The position numbers and the translations under genes are program-made. Positions 37,963 to 46,531 of a DNA stretch of 64,000 nucleotides are shown here, in pieces. The stretch is from positions 682,001 to 746,000 of the forward strand of contig NZ_FOMA01000001.1 of the NCBI RefSeq assembly GCF_900112495.1. The letters are read 5' to 3'. Source of the stretch: Bacillus sp. OV322. Its GTDB lineage: Bacteria > Bacillota > Bacilli > Bacillales > DSM-1321. Positions within the stretch are counted from its first letter, which is position 1; each line of letters opens with the position of its first letter. Below the pieces are notes generated by a model. That model did no database searches, was not told where the DNA came from, and saw nothing but the letters and a program-made list of their open reading frames with translations.

Positions 37963-38022
37963 AATTATTTGCCTGACGTTTTAAATTATGTTACTATTTA
38001 GTAGCCTTTGTGGGGTGTTTGC

Positions 38023-38925
38023 ATGGCTGAAATAGATCAATGTGTAAAAATGTTTATTGAATATCTCCAAATTGAGAAAAACAGTTCACACTATACAATT
38101 GAAAATTACACGAGAGACATCGATGAATATACCTTGTTCATGAATGAACAAGGTATAAAATCCTTGTTATCCGTACAATATTCTGATGCCAGGCTATATT
38201 TGACCATGATGTATGAAAAAGGCCTTTCCAAAAAGACGGTTGCCCGGAAGACCTCCTGCTTAAGAAGCTTTTACAAATTTTTAATGCGTGAAGGACTTGC
38301 AGGGGAGAATCCCTTTGCCCTTGTTTCTCTTCCTAAAAAAGAACAAAGGCTCCCAAGATTTTTGTATGAAGAAGAAATGAATCAGCTGTTTAAGGCAATC
38401 GATCAAAAGACACCTTTAGGCCTGAGAGATGCTGCCTTGCTGGAGCTTCTTTATGCCACTGGGATCCGTGTGAGCGAATGCTGTGATATAAAACTCCTGG
38501 ATCTGGATTTTTCGATGGGCACTGTCCTGGTGCATGGAAAAGGAAAAAAAGACCGTTATGTTCCAATCGGCAGCTTTGCTTCAGAGGCTCTTACTAAGTA
38601 CATACAAAACTCAAGGCCGGAACTCATGTCATCTAAAGCGAAAACCCATCCTTACCTGTTAGTGAATTTTCGGGGAGACCCTCTTACTGCCAGGGGGCTG
38701 CGTTATATCCTGAATGGCGTCATTAAAAAAGCGGCAGGTGAAGGAAAGCTTCATCCGCATATGCTCAGACATTCTTTTGCAACACATTTGCTTAACAATG
38801 GTGCAGATTTAAGGACCGTACAGGAGCTTTTGGGCCATTCTAAAATATCTTCTACTCAAATTTATACTCATGTTACCAAAGAGCAATTGCGGAAAGTATA
38901 TAACGCATCACATCCAAGAGCATAA
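38023..38925 (+). CDS. xerC: tyrosine recombinase XerC (CodV)
   Basis: Works with XerD at dif to resolve chromosome dimers. The product is 300 residues. An N-terminal SAM-like DNA-binding domain (about 1-90) is followed by the catalytic domain with Arg149 (ATGIRVSE), the lysine of GKGKKDR, His246 and Arg249 (HMLRHSFAT), the histidine of LGHSKIS and the nucleophile Tyr281 (QIYTHV). All active-site residues are present. ATG 38023 follows GGGGTG, which matches the family start. It is the first gene of the codV-clpQ-clpY-codY cluster, and is chromosomal housekeeping, not an integrase of a mobile element. Confidence 0.95.
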   Translation: MAEIDQCVKMFIEYLQIEKNSSHYTIENYTRDIDEYTLFMNEQGIKSLLSVQYSDARLYLTMMYEKGLSKKTVARKTSCLRSFYKFLMREGLAGENPFALVSLPKKEQRLPRFLYEEEMNQLFKAIDQKTPLGLRDAALLELLYATGIRVSECCDIKLLDLDFSMGTVLVHGKGKKDRYVPIGSFASEALTKYIQNSRPELMSSKAKTHPYLLVNFRGDPLTARGLRYILNGVIKKAAGEGKLHPHMLRHSFATHLLNNGADLRTVQELLGHSKISSTQIYTHVTKEQLRKVYNASHPRA

Positions 38926-39075
38926 AGTGAGGCTCCGTCCGGAAATTTCTCTTTGTTTCCTCTGGCCGGCAGCTAACTAATAGGGATTTGACGATTACTC
39001 CCCGCAAAGCTTCTCTGATAACTTTCATGTTTAAATCGGGGGATTATTAATGCGGGATAAAAAAGGAGAATTTTT

Positions 39076-39618
39076 ATGGGTGAATTTCATGCAACAACGA
39101 TATTTGCAGTCAAGCATAAAGGACAAAGCGCTATGTCGGGAGACGGACAAGTAACATTAGGAAATTCGGTTGTTATGAAGCACACTGCAAGAAAAGTCAG
39201 AAGGATCTTTCATGGAAAAGTCCTCGCTGGGTTTGCAGGCTCAGTTGCTGATGCTTTTACCTTGTTTGACATGTTTGAGTCAAAGCTTGAAGAGTATAAC
39301 GGCAATCTTCAGCGTGCAGCAGTGGAACTGGCGAAACAATGGCGCAGTGATAATATTTTGAGGAAGCTTGAGGCTATGCTCATTGTCATGGATGAAAAGG
39401 ATCTTCTGCTCGTTTCAGGGACTGGTGAGGTCATTGAACCGGATGATGGCATCCTTGCAATAGGATCGGGCGGCAATTATGCCCTTTCTGCAGGGAGGGC
39501 ATTAAAACGCTTCTCGGGAGAAACACTGACCGCAAAAGAAATTGCGCAATCCGCCCTGCAAATTGCTTCAGAGATCTGTGTATTTACAAATACAAACATT
39601 ATCGTTGAAGAGCTGTAA
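39076..39618 (+). CDS. hslV: ATP-dependent protease peptidase subunit HslV (ClpQ)
   Basis: Proteolytic subunit of the HslVU (ClpQY) chambered protease. The product is 180 residues, with [26 protein letters not shown] and [14 protein letters not shown]. The N-terminus reads [12 protein letters not shown]. The threonine aligned with Thr1 of enterobacterial HslV is Thr7, after a short leader, and there is no serine at position 2 as in Bacillus subtilis ClpQ. The nucleophile is therefore probably Thr7 after removal of six residues. SD AAAAAGGAG precedes ATG 39076. hslU follows after 18 bases. Confidence 0.97.
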   Translation: MGEFHATTIFAVKHKGQSAMSGDGQVTLGNSVVMKHTARKVRRIFHGKVLAGFAGSVADAFTLFDMFESKLEEYNGNLQRAAVELAKQWRSDNILRKLEAMLIVMDEKDLLLVSGTGEVIEPDDGILAIGSGGNYALSAGRALKRFSGETLTAKEIAQSALQIASEICVFTNTNIIVEEL

Positions 39619-39636
39619 GAGAGGAGCTGTTTCATA

Positions 39637-41046
39637 ATGGCAAACAAAACGGATTTAACGCCTAGGCAAATTGTTGAAAAACTTGATCAATATATCGTTG
39701 GACAGCGGGATGCTAAACGTGCAGTTGCTGTTGCTTTGAGAAACCGTTACAGGCGGACCCTTCTGCAGGAAGAGCTAAGGGATGAAGTAGTTCCAAAAAA
39801 TATCCTGATGATCGGTCCGACGGGCGTAGGAAAGACGGAAATTGCCCGCAGGATGGCTAAGCTTGTAGGTGCCCCATTTATAAAGGTTGAAGCAACAAAA
39901 TTTACAGAAGTCGGATATGTAGGCAGGGACGTTGAATCTATGGTCCGTGACCTGATGGAAACATCGATCCGGCTCGTTAAAGAAGAAAAAAAGGCAAATG
40001 TTAAGGAACGGGCTGAAGAAAACGCAAACCGCCGCCTTATTGAATTGCTTGTTCCTTCTTCAAAAAAACAGGCAAATTTTAAAAACCCTCTTGAAGTCTT
40101 CTTTGGAGGGAATAATGAAAGTTCCCAGCAGCAGTCTGATTTCAGTGCTGAAGACAGTTCACTGTATGAAAAGCGAAGAGTGATATCTGAAAAGCTGGCA
40201 AAAGGCGAACTTGAAAATGAGCTGATTACCGTAGAAGTTGAGGAGCAGCAAGCTTCTATGTTTGATATGCTTCAGGGATCCGGCATGGAGCAGATGGGCA
40301 TGAACATGCAGGATGCCCTCGGAAGCCTGATGCCTAAAAAGAAAAAGAAGCGTAAATTAAAGGTAAGTGAAGCAAGGACGGTTCTGACAAATGAAGAAGC
40401 GGGCAAGCTGATCGATATGGATGAGGTCACACAGGAAGCTGTTTTCCGTGCTGAGCAAACAGGCATTATTTTTATCGATGAAATTGATAAGATTGCGAGC
40501 AAACAATCAGGAGGTTCATCAGCTGATGTTTCACGCGAAGGCGTTCAGCGTGATATCCTGCCAATTGTAGAAGGCTCTACCGTAGTCACGAAATACGGTT
40601 CTGTTAAAACAGATCATGTATTGTTTATGGCAGCAGGAGCATTTCATATTGCAAAGCCCTCAGATTTGATTCCAGAACTGCAGGGAAGATTTCCAATCAG
40701 GGTGGAGCTTGCAAAATTGACAGTGGATGACTTTGTGCGCATTCTTCACGAACCCGACAATGCACTTATCAAACAGTATATAGCATTATTGGAAACAGAA
40801 GGTATAGAAATTGAATTTTCTGACGATGCTATTCTTAAGATTGCAGAAGTAGCCTTTGAAGTGAATCAGAATACAGACAATATTGGCGCCCGACGGCTGC
40901 ATACCATCATGGAAAGGCTTTTAGAGGATTTATCATTTGAAGCCCCTGAAATTTCCATGCAAAAAGTAACCATCACGCCTAAATATGTGGAAGATAAGCT
41001 AGGCTCCATTTCCCGCAATAAAGATTTAAGCCAGTTCATATTATAA
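39637..41046 (+). CDS. hslU: ATP-dependent protease ATPase subunit HslU (ClpY)
   Basis: AAA+ unfoldase that feeds substrates to HslV. The product is 469 residues. It begins [30 protein letters not shown] (residues 7-36; quoted here only as its ends [11 protein letters not shown] and AVALRNR). Walker [10 protein letters not shown] is near 60-68, the inserted I domain runs over about 110-240, Walker [11 protein letters not shown] is near 278, and [12 protein letters not shown] and [20 protein letters not shown] (sensor 2) follow. SD GAGAGGAGC precedes ATG 39637. It is co-transcribed with hslV and probably codY. Confidence 0.97.
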   Translation: MANKTDLTPRQIVEKLDQYIVGQRDAKRAVAVALRNRYRRTLLQEELRDEVVPKNILMIGPTGVGKTEIARRMAKLVGAPFIKVEATKFTEVGYVGRDVESMVRDLMETSIRLVKEEKKANVKERAEENANRRLIELLVPSSKKQANFKNPLEVFFGGNNESSQQQSDFSAEDSSLYEKRRVISEKLAKGELENELITVEVEEQQASMFDMLQGSGMEQMGMNMQDALGSLMPKKKKKRKLKVSEARTVLTNEEAGKLIDMDEVTQEAVFRAEQTGIIFIDEIDKIASKQSGGSSADVSREGVQRDILPIVEGSTVVTKYGSVKTDHVLFMAAGAFHIAKPSDLIPELQGRFPIRVELAKLTVDDFVRILHEPDNALIKQYIALLETEGIEIEFSDDAILKIAEVAFEVNQNTDNIGARRLHTIMERLLEDLSFEAPEISMQKVTITPKYVEDKLGSISRNKDLSQFIL

Positions 41047-41186
41047 CCCGGGACGAAAAGTTTCACTTTATAAACATAGGGTACAGACACAAAGAATGCC
41101 TGTTTCTCTTTATCAGTAAACACACCAAGATTAGATATTATATAAGAGCGGTACATGAAACAAGGATTTCTAGGAGGAACAATTAA

Positions 41187-41966
41187 ATGAATTTATTAGG
41201 TAAAACAAGAAAAATCAATAGCATGCTGCAGAATGCAGCCGGCCAGCCAGTTAATTTTAAGGAAATGGCTGAAAGTCTCAGTGAAGTAATCGAATCAAAT
41301 GTGTTTGTTGTTAGCAGACGCGGAAAGCTATTAGGCTTTGCAATCAATCAGCAGATTGAGAACGAACGCATGGTACAGATGCTTGAAGACAGACAATTTC
41401 CAGAAGAATATACTAAAAATCTTTTCAATATCCAGTCTACATCTTCCAATTTGGATGTAAACAGCGAATATACGGCATTCCCTGTGGAAAACAAGGAGTT
41501 ATTCGCAAGCGGCCTGACAACTATTGTTCCGATTATTGGCGGAGGCGAAAGACTTGGTACACTGATTCTTGCAAGGCTTGAAGAAAAATTCCATGACGAT
41601 GACTTAATTCTTGCTGAATATGGCGCAACTGTAGTCGGCATGGAAATCCTTCGCGAAAAAGCAGAAGAGATCGAAGAAGAAGCAAGAAGCAAAGCAGTTG
41701 TCCAAATGGCAATCAGCTCTCTTTCATACAGTGAGCTGGAAGCAATTGAGCATATCTTTGAAGAATTAAAAGGAAATGAAGGCCTTTTGGTCGCTTCAAA
41801 AATTGCCGACAGAGTGGGAATCACCCGTTCAGTAATTGTTAACGCGCTAAGGAAGCTGGAAAGTGCGGGAGTAATCGAGTCTCGTTCACTTGGAATGAAA
41901 GGGACATATATCAAAGTATTAAATGATAAATTCCTTGTCGAGCTTGAAAAATTGAAAAACCATTAA
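41187..41966 (+). CDS. codY: GTP- and branched-chain amino acid-sensing regulator CodY
   Basis: Global repressor of stationary-phase, nitrogen, competence and motility genes; active when GTP and isoleucine, leucine or valine are plentiful. The product is 259 residues. The GAF ligand domain (about 1-155) is followed by a winged HTH (about 200-225) reading [21 protein letters not shown], and [13 protein letters not shown] at the end. SD CTAGGAGG precedes ATG 41187. It lies 140 bases after hslU. In Bacillus subtilis CodY directly represses the fla/che operon, which begins just downstream here. Confidence 0.98.
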   Translation: MNLLGKTRKINSMLQNAAGQPVNFKEMAESLSEVIESNVFVVSRRGKLLGFAINQQIENERMVQMLEDRQFPEEYTKNLFNIQSTSSNLDVNSEYTAFPVENKELFASGLTTIVPIIGGGERLGTLILARLEEKFHDDDLILAEYGATVVGMEILREKAEEIEEEARSKAVVQMAISSLSYSELEAIEHIFEELKGNEGLLVASKIADRVGITRSVIVNALRKLESAGVIESRSLGMKGTYIKVLNDKFLVELEKLKNH

Positions 41967-41993
41967 AAAACAGCCCTCGGGCTGTTTTTTTTT
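41965..41993 (+). terminator. Rho-independent terminator after codY
   Basis: AAAAAACAGCC and GGCTGTTTTTT form a stem with a four-base loop followed by more T. It begins inside the codY stop. Confidence 0.95.
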
Positions 41994-42100
41994 GCCCAAA
42001 TATCATTTGGAAGATAAATACCTTTGAAAGTTTCCCTTCAAAAAGTATTTGTAATATGACCTTCAATCACTACTCAAGCTTTTTAAGGAGGACATCACTT

Positions 42101-42180
42101 GCCTTGAGATGGGCCTTGCAGTCGAACCCCTGTCAACAGTTGAATGAGAAGGCTGAGCAAATGGCCCCCTGCCTCTCGGC
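42101..42180 (+). ncRNA. candidate structured RNA element, family unknown
   Basis: Nested complementary segments can form one long branched stem: GCC 42101-42103 with GGC 42178-42180, GAGA 42106-42109 with TCTC 42174-42177, GGGCC 42111-42115 with GGCCC 42163-42167, and TTGC 42116-42119 with GCAA 42157-42160. An inner CTG/CAG plus AAC/GTT hairpin lies near 42125-42141. The stretch is clearly richer in GC than its surroundings. It does not contain motifs I know from c-di-GMP, SAM or cobalamin riboswitches. No promoter or T-run terminator was found next to it. This is structure-based inference only. Confidence 0.3.
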
Positions 42181-42423
42181 AAAAAAAATAAAAATAATAC
42201 ATAAATATCCTTATATTTTCAGTAAATATATTGTAATATTATTTATTGTCAAAAAAATAAGCAGAAAGCAATATAAGAAGAATATTTTGATGTTCAATAT
42301 GTAGTAAAAGGCGCAGGGGAAATGTAGAGAATTATGTCGAAGGGGGAAAAAAGGGCTACTTTACAGGAAAAAACAAGGAAAACTTATTGTAAATATTGGG
42401 TTTTGAAGGTATTAATTAACATT

Positions 42424-42467
42424 TATCGACAAAAATAGGCCTTTTTTCTTACGAAGTTTTGTCGATA
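42424..42467 (+). promoter_or_regulatory. 11-bp inverted repeat with Spo0A-box-like half sites
   Basis: TATCGACAAAA (42424-42434) and TTTTGTCGATA (42457-42467) are perfect inverted copies separated by 22 bases. Each contains TTGTCGA, seven of the eight bases of the Spo0A box TTGTCGAA. A further TGTCGAA lies at 42335-42341. The right copy ends five bases before the predicted -35 of the fla/che promoter. Confidence 0.5.
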
Positions 42468-42472
42468 CTACA

Positions 42473-42501
42473 TAGACAGAACGGTTGGATTTCATTACAA
42501 T
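42473..42501 (+). promoter_or_regulatory. likely SigA promoter of the fla/che operon
   Basis: TAGACA (42473-42478, 5/6) and TACAAT (42496-42501, 5/6) have a 17-base spacer. The start would be near 42508, about 65 bases before flgB. An overlapping weaker pair (TTGGAT 42485, TATATT 42508) also has 17-base spacing. I saw no good SigD promoter or CodY box here. Confidence 0.6.
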
Positions 42502-42572
42502 AGTTACTATATTATGTTTTTTTTGTTACGAAATGAGATATTTAAAATTCCTTTCCATAAGGGGTGAAAGAA

Positions 42573-42962
42573 ATGAAATTATTTTCAAATACATTTCAGT
42601 CGCTGGAAAGCGCGCTGGATTATTCCAGTTTAAAACAAAAAGTGCTTTCACAGAACATCGCGAATGCAGATACTCCCAATTATAAAGCGGAAGATGTAAC
42701 TAAAGGATCGTTTCAGGATGCATTGGATTCATCTATTAAAGCATATAGGACGGATGCGAGACATTTTGGCTTTTCAGGGGATCAGTCAAGCCAGGGTGTG
42801 ATAACAAGGCAGAATGTTCAGTACAACAGCAACGGCAACAGTGTGGATATAGATAAGGAAATGAGTGATTTAGCATCAAATCAAATCTATTATGACGCTG
42901 CATCTGATTTAATCAGCGGGAAGTTCCAGTCGCTTCAAACAATAATAAGGGGCGGTAAGTAA
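42573..42962 (+). CDS. flgB: flagellar basal-body rod protein FlgB
   Basis: Proximal rod subunit of the flagellar basal body, secreted through the flagellar export gate. The product is 129 residues, the usual Bacillus length. It has the conserved N-terminal rod motif QNIANADTPNYKA (about 27-39) and the C-terminal heptad segment NSVDIDKEMSDLASNQIYY. I start at ATG 42573 (MKLFSNTFQ), six bases after AAGGGGTG; the GTG at 42564 is within that SD. First gene of the fla/che operon; its stop overlaps flgC by one base (TAATG). Confidence 0.96.
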   Translation: MKLFSNTFQSLESALDYSSLKQKVLSQNIANADTPNYKAEDVTKGSFQDALDSSIKAYRTDARHFGFSGDQSSQGVITRQNVQYNSNGNSVDIDKEMSDLASNQIYYDAASDLISGKFQSLQTIIRGGK

Positions 42963-43417
42963 TGGGAGTGTTTCAAAGTTTAAATACAACAGCTTCAGCT
43001 CTTACAGGACAAAGGCTAAGAATGGATATTATCTCTTCAAATATGGCCAATGCCGATACATCAAGAGCAAATTTTGTAAATGGAAAATGGGAGCCGTACA
43101 GAAGGAAAATGGCGGTCATTCAGCCGAAGGAAACCCAATTTTCCTCCTTTTTGAACGCAGCAGCCGGACAAAATGGGCAAGGTGCCGGCGGAGGCATGGA
43201 AGTAACGAAGATTGCAGCAGATCAAACGCCATTTAAACTTGTGTATGATCCTGAAAATCCGGATGCCAATGCAAATGGGTATGTTGAAATGCCGAATGTA
43301 GATCCATTAAGGGAAATGACGGACCTGATTAGCGCCACAAGGTCATATGAAGCAAATGTCACAGTTTTTAATGCTTCTAAAGGCATGCTGATGAAGGCCC
43401 TTGAAATCGGTAAGTAA
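42962..43417 (+). CDS. flgC: flagellar basal-body rod protein FlgC
   Basis: Proximal rod subunit. The product is 151 residues, with the rod signature RMDIISSNMANADTSRAN near residues 20-37 and the C-terminal LISATRSYEANVTVFNASKGM, which forms the helical rod core. It begins on the last base of the flgB stop, so the two are translationally coupled. fliE follows after 85 bases, without visible regulatory structure in the gap. Confidence 0.97.
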   Translation: MGVFQSLNTTASALTGQRLRMDIISSNMANADTSRANFVNGKWEPYRRKMAVIQPKETQFSSFLNAAAGQNGQGAGGGMEVTKIAADQTPFKLVYDPENPDANANGYVEMPNVDPLREMTDLISATRSYEANVTVFNASKGMLMKALEIGK

Positions 43418-43502
43418 ATAAGTACTGTGGGGCTGCTGATTATGATTCGGGAAAATTGCCGGGCCAGAGCCCTTATAAGCACACAGACAGGAGAATGATA
43501 GA

Positions 43503-43814
43503 ATGCAGGGAATAAACCTGAACCCGGGCAACAGCATTTTTGCTGCAGGGAATACAACAGCTGCAGCCCAATCCGCTACACCATATGAATCTCAAAAAAG
43601 TTTTGCGTCCGTATTGAAGGATTCTATTGAAAAAGTAAACGAAGCACAGGTAAATTCGGATACATTGACTCAAAAGCTTGCCAATGGCGGAAACGTTGAT
43701 CTTCATCAGGTAATGATCGCTTCCCAGCAGGCGAACATCACCATGCAGGCAGCACTTGAGGTGCGAAATAAAGTGGTAGAAGCATATCAGGAAATCATGA
43801 GAATGAATATATAG
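43503..43814 (+). CDS. fliE: flagellar hook-basal body complex protein FliE
   Basis: Small adaptor that joins the MS ring to the rod and is exported early. The product is 103 residues. The C-terminal half carries the family core SFASVLKDSIEKVNEAQ and DLHQVMIASQQANITMQAALEVRNKVVEAYQEIMRM (residues about 69-103; quoted in overlapping short form as DLHQVMIAS and VVEAYQEIM). ATG 43503 has the SD GGAGAATGA nearby. It is followed by a 95-base gap containing an 8-bp hairpin before fliF. Confidence 0.95.
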   Translation: MQGINLNPGNSIFAAGNTTAAAQSATPYESQKSFASVLKDSIEKVNEAQVNSDTLTQKLANGGNVDLHQVMIASQQANITMQAALEVRNKVVEAYQEIMRMNI

Positions 43815-43853
43815 CTTCATTTTGAAACCTCTAAAGTACCAGGAAACGATGTG

Positions 43854-43875
43854 CAGGATAGAAATCACTATCCTG
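43854..43875 (+). repeat. intra-operon hairpin between fliE and fliF
   Basis: CAGGATAG and CTATCCTG form a perfect eight-base inverted repeat with a six-base loop, 34 bases before fliF. No T run follows, so it is more likely a processing or stability element than a terminator. Confidence 0.5.
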
Positions 43876-43909
43876 TCATAAATTCAAAGAGATTAACCGG
43901 GGGATTGAA

Positions 43910-45499
43910 ATGAATGAAGCATTATTAAACTTTAAAAATAGAATTACTGGTTACTGGTCCGGGAGCACTAAAAAGCAGAAAACAATCTTTTTTGGCATTC
44001 TTGGATTAGTGGCCCTTATTATTGCGCTAACCGTATTCCTGACTTCCAGAACTACGCTTGTTCCGTTATACAGCAATTTATCACCTTCAGAGACAGGCAA
44101 TATAAAAGCAAATCTGGATGGCAAAGGAATACAGTCGCAAATTGCAGATGGCGGAAAGACAATCATGGTGCCTGATGACAGTGTGGATACGCTAAAGGTT
44201 GAGCTGGCTGCTGAGGGTATTCCAAAGTCCGGAAGCATCGACTATTCATTTTTTGGACAAAATGCCGGAATGGGCATGACAGAAAATGAATTTGGTGTAC
44301 TCAAATTGGATGCCATGCAAACAGAGCTGTCAGATTTAATAAAAAATATTGATGGAGTGGATGATGCAAAGGTCATGATCACCCTTCCAGAAAAAGGCGT
44401 TTTTGTCAGCGACAATGAAGAACAGGCTTCTGCTTCCATTGTTCTTAACACAAAGCCTGGATATCAATTTGAGGATAGCCAGATCAAGGCACTTTATCAT
44501 TTGGTTTCAAAAAGTGTTCCCAACCTTCCTACAGATAATATCGTCATCATGAATCAAAACTTTGAGTATTTTGACTTGAAAAGCGATAGCGATACGAGTG
44601 CAGGTGCAACTTTTGCCACACAGCAGGAAGTGAAAAAAGGCATAGAACGCGATATTCAAAGACAGGTTCAAACCATGCTCGGAACTTTGATGGGCCAGAA
44701 CAAGGTTGTCATTTCTGTAACGGCAGATGTTGACTTTACACAGGAGAAAAGAGAAGAAAACCTGGTTACTCCGGTTGATAAAGCGAATATGGCTGGGATT
44801 GCCATCTCTGCAAAAAGAATTAATGAAACGTATACAGGAAAAGGTGCTGCAGGCGGTGTGCCGTCCGGTTCAAATCCTGGGGATTCACTTGCATCCAATT
44901 ATGTTTCAGGAACAGACGGCAATGGGGATTATGAACGAAAAGAAGAAACGATCAATAATGAAGTTAACAGAATAAAAAAACAAATAGTTGAAAGTCCATA
45001 TAAAGTAAGAGATTTAGGAATTCAGGTAATGGTGGAGCCTCCGAAGCCAAATAAACCTTCATCTCTGCCGCAGGCGCGTGTTAGCGATATAACGAAGATG
45101 CTAGGAACAATCGTGCGCACATCCATTGATAAAGGGGCTAATGCACAGCCATTAACCAACCAGGACATTGCAAATAAAATTGCAGTAACTGTCCAGCCTT
45201 TCAATGGGAAGACAACTTTTACCCAGCCTGCACAAACTTCTATTCCGTTATGGATCTATATAGCAGGAGGCGTTTTGCTGCTTGCAGTCATTATTCTGCT
45301 GATTTTATTTATCCGGTCAAGACGGAGAACAGAATATGAGGAGATACTGGAAGAAGAGGTAACAATTCAAAATATGCCGGATCTCAATGATGAAATAGAA
45401 ACCGAAGCTGGAATGAAAAGAAAACAGCTTGAAAAACTTGCCAAAGAAAAGCCAGATGAGTTTGCTAAATTATTAAGAAGCTGGATTGCAGAAGATTAG
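43910..45499 (+). CDS. fliF: flagellar MS-ring protein FliF
   Basis: Forms the membrane/supramembrane ring on which rotor, rod and export gate assemble. The product is 529 residues. There are two transmembrane segments, at about 27-46 and 445-466, with the ring-building motif domains between them (YSNLSPSETGNIKANLDGKG, YSFFGQNAGMGMTENEF, KVMITLPEKGVFV). The cytoplasmic C-terminus (LAKEKPDEFAKLLRSWIAED) binds FliG. ATG 43910 is preceded by an SD-like GGGGGA. fliG follows after 12 bases. Confidence 0.98.
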   Translation: MNEALLNFKNRITGYWSGSTKKQKTIFFGILGLVALIIALTVFLTSRTTLVPLYSNLSPSETGNIKANLDGKGIQSQIADGGKTIMVPDDSVDTLKVELAAEGIPKSGSIDYSFFGQNAGMGMTENEFGVLKLDAMQTELSDLIKNIDGVDDAKVMITLPEKGVFVSDNEEQASASIVLNTKPGYQFEDSQIKALYHLVSKSVPNLPTDNIVIMNQNFEYFDLKSDSDTSAGATFATQQEVKKGIERDIQRQVQTMLGTLMGQNKVVISVTADVDFTQEKREENLVTPVDKANMAGIAISAKRINETYTGKGAAGGVPSGSNPGDSLASNYVSGTDGNGDYERKEETINNEVNRIKKQIVESPYKVRDLGIQVMVEPPKPNKPSSLPQARVSDITKMLGTIVRTSIDKGANAQPLTNQDIANKIAVTVQPFNGKTTFTQPAQTSIPLWIYIAGGVLLLAVIILLILFIRSRRRTEYEEILEEEVTIQNMPDLNDEIETEAGMKRKQLEKLAKEKPDEFAKLLRSWIAED

Positions 45500-45511
45500 G
45501 GAGGATATGAA

Positions 45512-46531
45512 TTGAGCGAGAGAAAGAAAAAAGGCGGACTTACAGGAAAGCAAAAAGCAGCTATCCTGCTCATTTCCCTAGGACCGGATGTATCTGCTTC
45601 TGTATACAAGCATTTGTCTGAGGAAGAAATTGAGCGGCTGACACTTGAAATTTCTGGAGTGAGAAAAGTAGATTCACAGGAAAAAGAAGAAATTATGGAT
45701 GAGTTCCATAATATTGCTCTTGCACAGGATTATATTTCGCAGGGTGGGATTGGATATGCTAAGCAAGTCCTTGAAAAGGCCCTTGGTACAGATCAGGCAG
45801 CAGCCATTATTAACCGGCTTACCTCTTCGCTGCAGGTGCGGCCATTTGATTTTGCGAGGAAAGCGGATCCTGCCCAAATATTGAACTTTATACAAAATGA
45901 ACATCCGCAAACCATTGCGCTGATACTTTCCTATCTTGACCCTGCGCAGGCAGGCCAGATCCTATCAGAATTGCCTCAGGAGGTTCAGGCGGATATCGCC
46001 AGGAGAATTGCACTGATGGACAGTACATCTCCTGAAATAATCAATGAGGTCGAACAAATCCTGGAAAGAAAGCTTTCAGCAACCGTTACACAGGATTACA
46101 CTCAAACAGGCGGTGTGGAAGCGGTAGTGGATGTATTGAACGGTGTCGACCGTTCTACAGAGCGGACTATTCTTGACGCCCTTGAAATACAGGATCCAGA
46201 GCTCGCAGAAGAAATCAAGAAAAGGATGTTTGTATTTGAGGACATTGTTACGCTTGATGGCAGAGCCATACAGAGAGTTGTACGTGATTCGGATAATGAA
46301 GATTTAAAGCTGTCGCTTAAAGTGGCAAGCGAAGAAGTCAAAGAGATTGTTTTCAAGAATATGTCTAAACGCATGGTGGATACCTTCCAGGAAGAAATGG
46401 AATATATGGGTCCTGTGCGCCTTAGAGAGGTGGAAGAGGCCCAGTCTCGGATTGTTGCTGTTATTCGAAGGCTTGAAGAGTCAGGAGAAATTGTCGTAGC
46501 CCGTGGCGGAGGAGATGATATTATTGTCTAG
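45512..46531 (+). CDS. fliG: flagellar motor switch protein FliG
   Basis: Rotor protein that couples stator force to rotation. The product is 339 residues. The N-terminal domain (KQKAAILLISLGPDVSASVYKHL) binds FliF, the middle EHPQTIALILSYL segment is the hallmark, and the C-terminal domain has the charged torque helix (VRDSDNEDLKLSLKVASEEV). The start is TTG 45512 with the SD AGGGAGG seven bases upstream. Its 3' end overlaps the start of fliH, and the SD for fliH lies inside it. Confidence 0.97.
   Translation: MSERKKKGGLTGKQKAAILLISLGPDVSASVYKHLSEEEIERLTLEISGVRKVDSQEKEEIMDEFHNIALAQDYISQGGIGYAKQVLEKALGTDQAAAIINRLTSSLQVRPFDFARKADPAQILNFIQNEHPQTIALILSYLDPAQAGQILSELPQEVQADIARRIALMDSTSPEIINEVEQILERKLSATVTQDYTQTGGVEAVVDVLNGVDRSTERTILDALEIQDPELAEEIKKRMFVFEDIVTLDGRAIQRVVRDSDNEDLKLSLKVASEEVKEIVFKNMSKRMVDTFQEEMEYMGPVRLREVEEAQSRIVAVIRRLEESGEIVVARGGGDDIIV

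Larger units (their letters stand above)
41994..42572 (+). other. long intergenic region between codY and flgB
   Basis: No convincing gene. From left to right it holds an imperfect hairpin (AAATAC 42016-42021 / GTATTT 42045-42050 with an inner paired segment), an isolated AAGGAGG at 42085-42091, a GC-richer candidate structured RNA (42101-42180), a very AT-rich stretch (42181-42300), a TGTCGAA motif (42335-42341), an inverted repeat (42424-42467) and the likely fla/che promoter. The only open frame here (42056-42304) has no family resemblance and runs into low-complexity Lys/Ile. Confidence 0.6.

Noticed and set aside
38023..38925. Tyrosine recombinase as sign of an integrated element
   Set aside because: It is XerC (CodV) in its standard position between trmFO and hslV; no attachment repeats or element genes nearby.
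42101..42180. c-di-GMP, SAM or cobalamin riboswitch upstream of the flagellar operon
   Set aside because: None of the conserved core motifs of these classes is present and the element lies upstream of the likely promoter.
42056..42304. 82-codon frame in the codY-flgB gap
   Set aside because: No SD at its ATG, no family resemblance, a Lys/Ile-rich tail typical of AT-rich noncoding DNA, and it crosses the candidate structured RNA.
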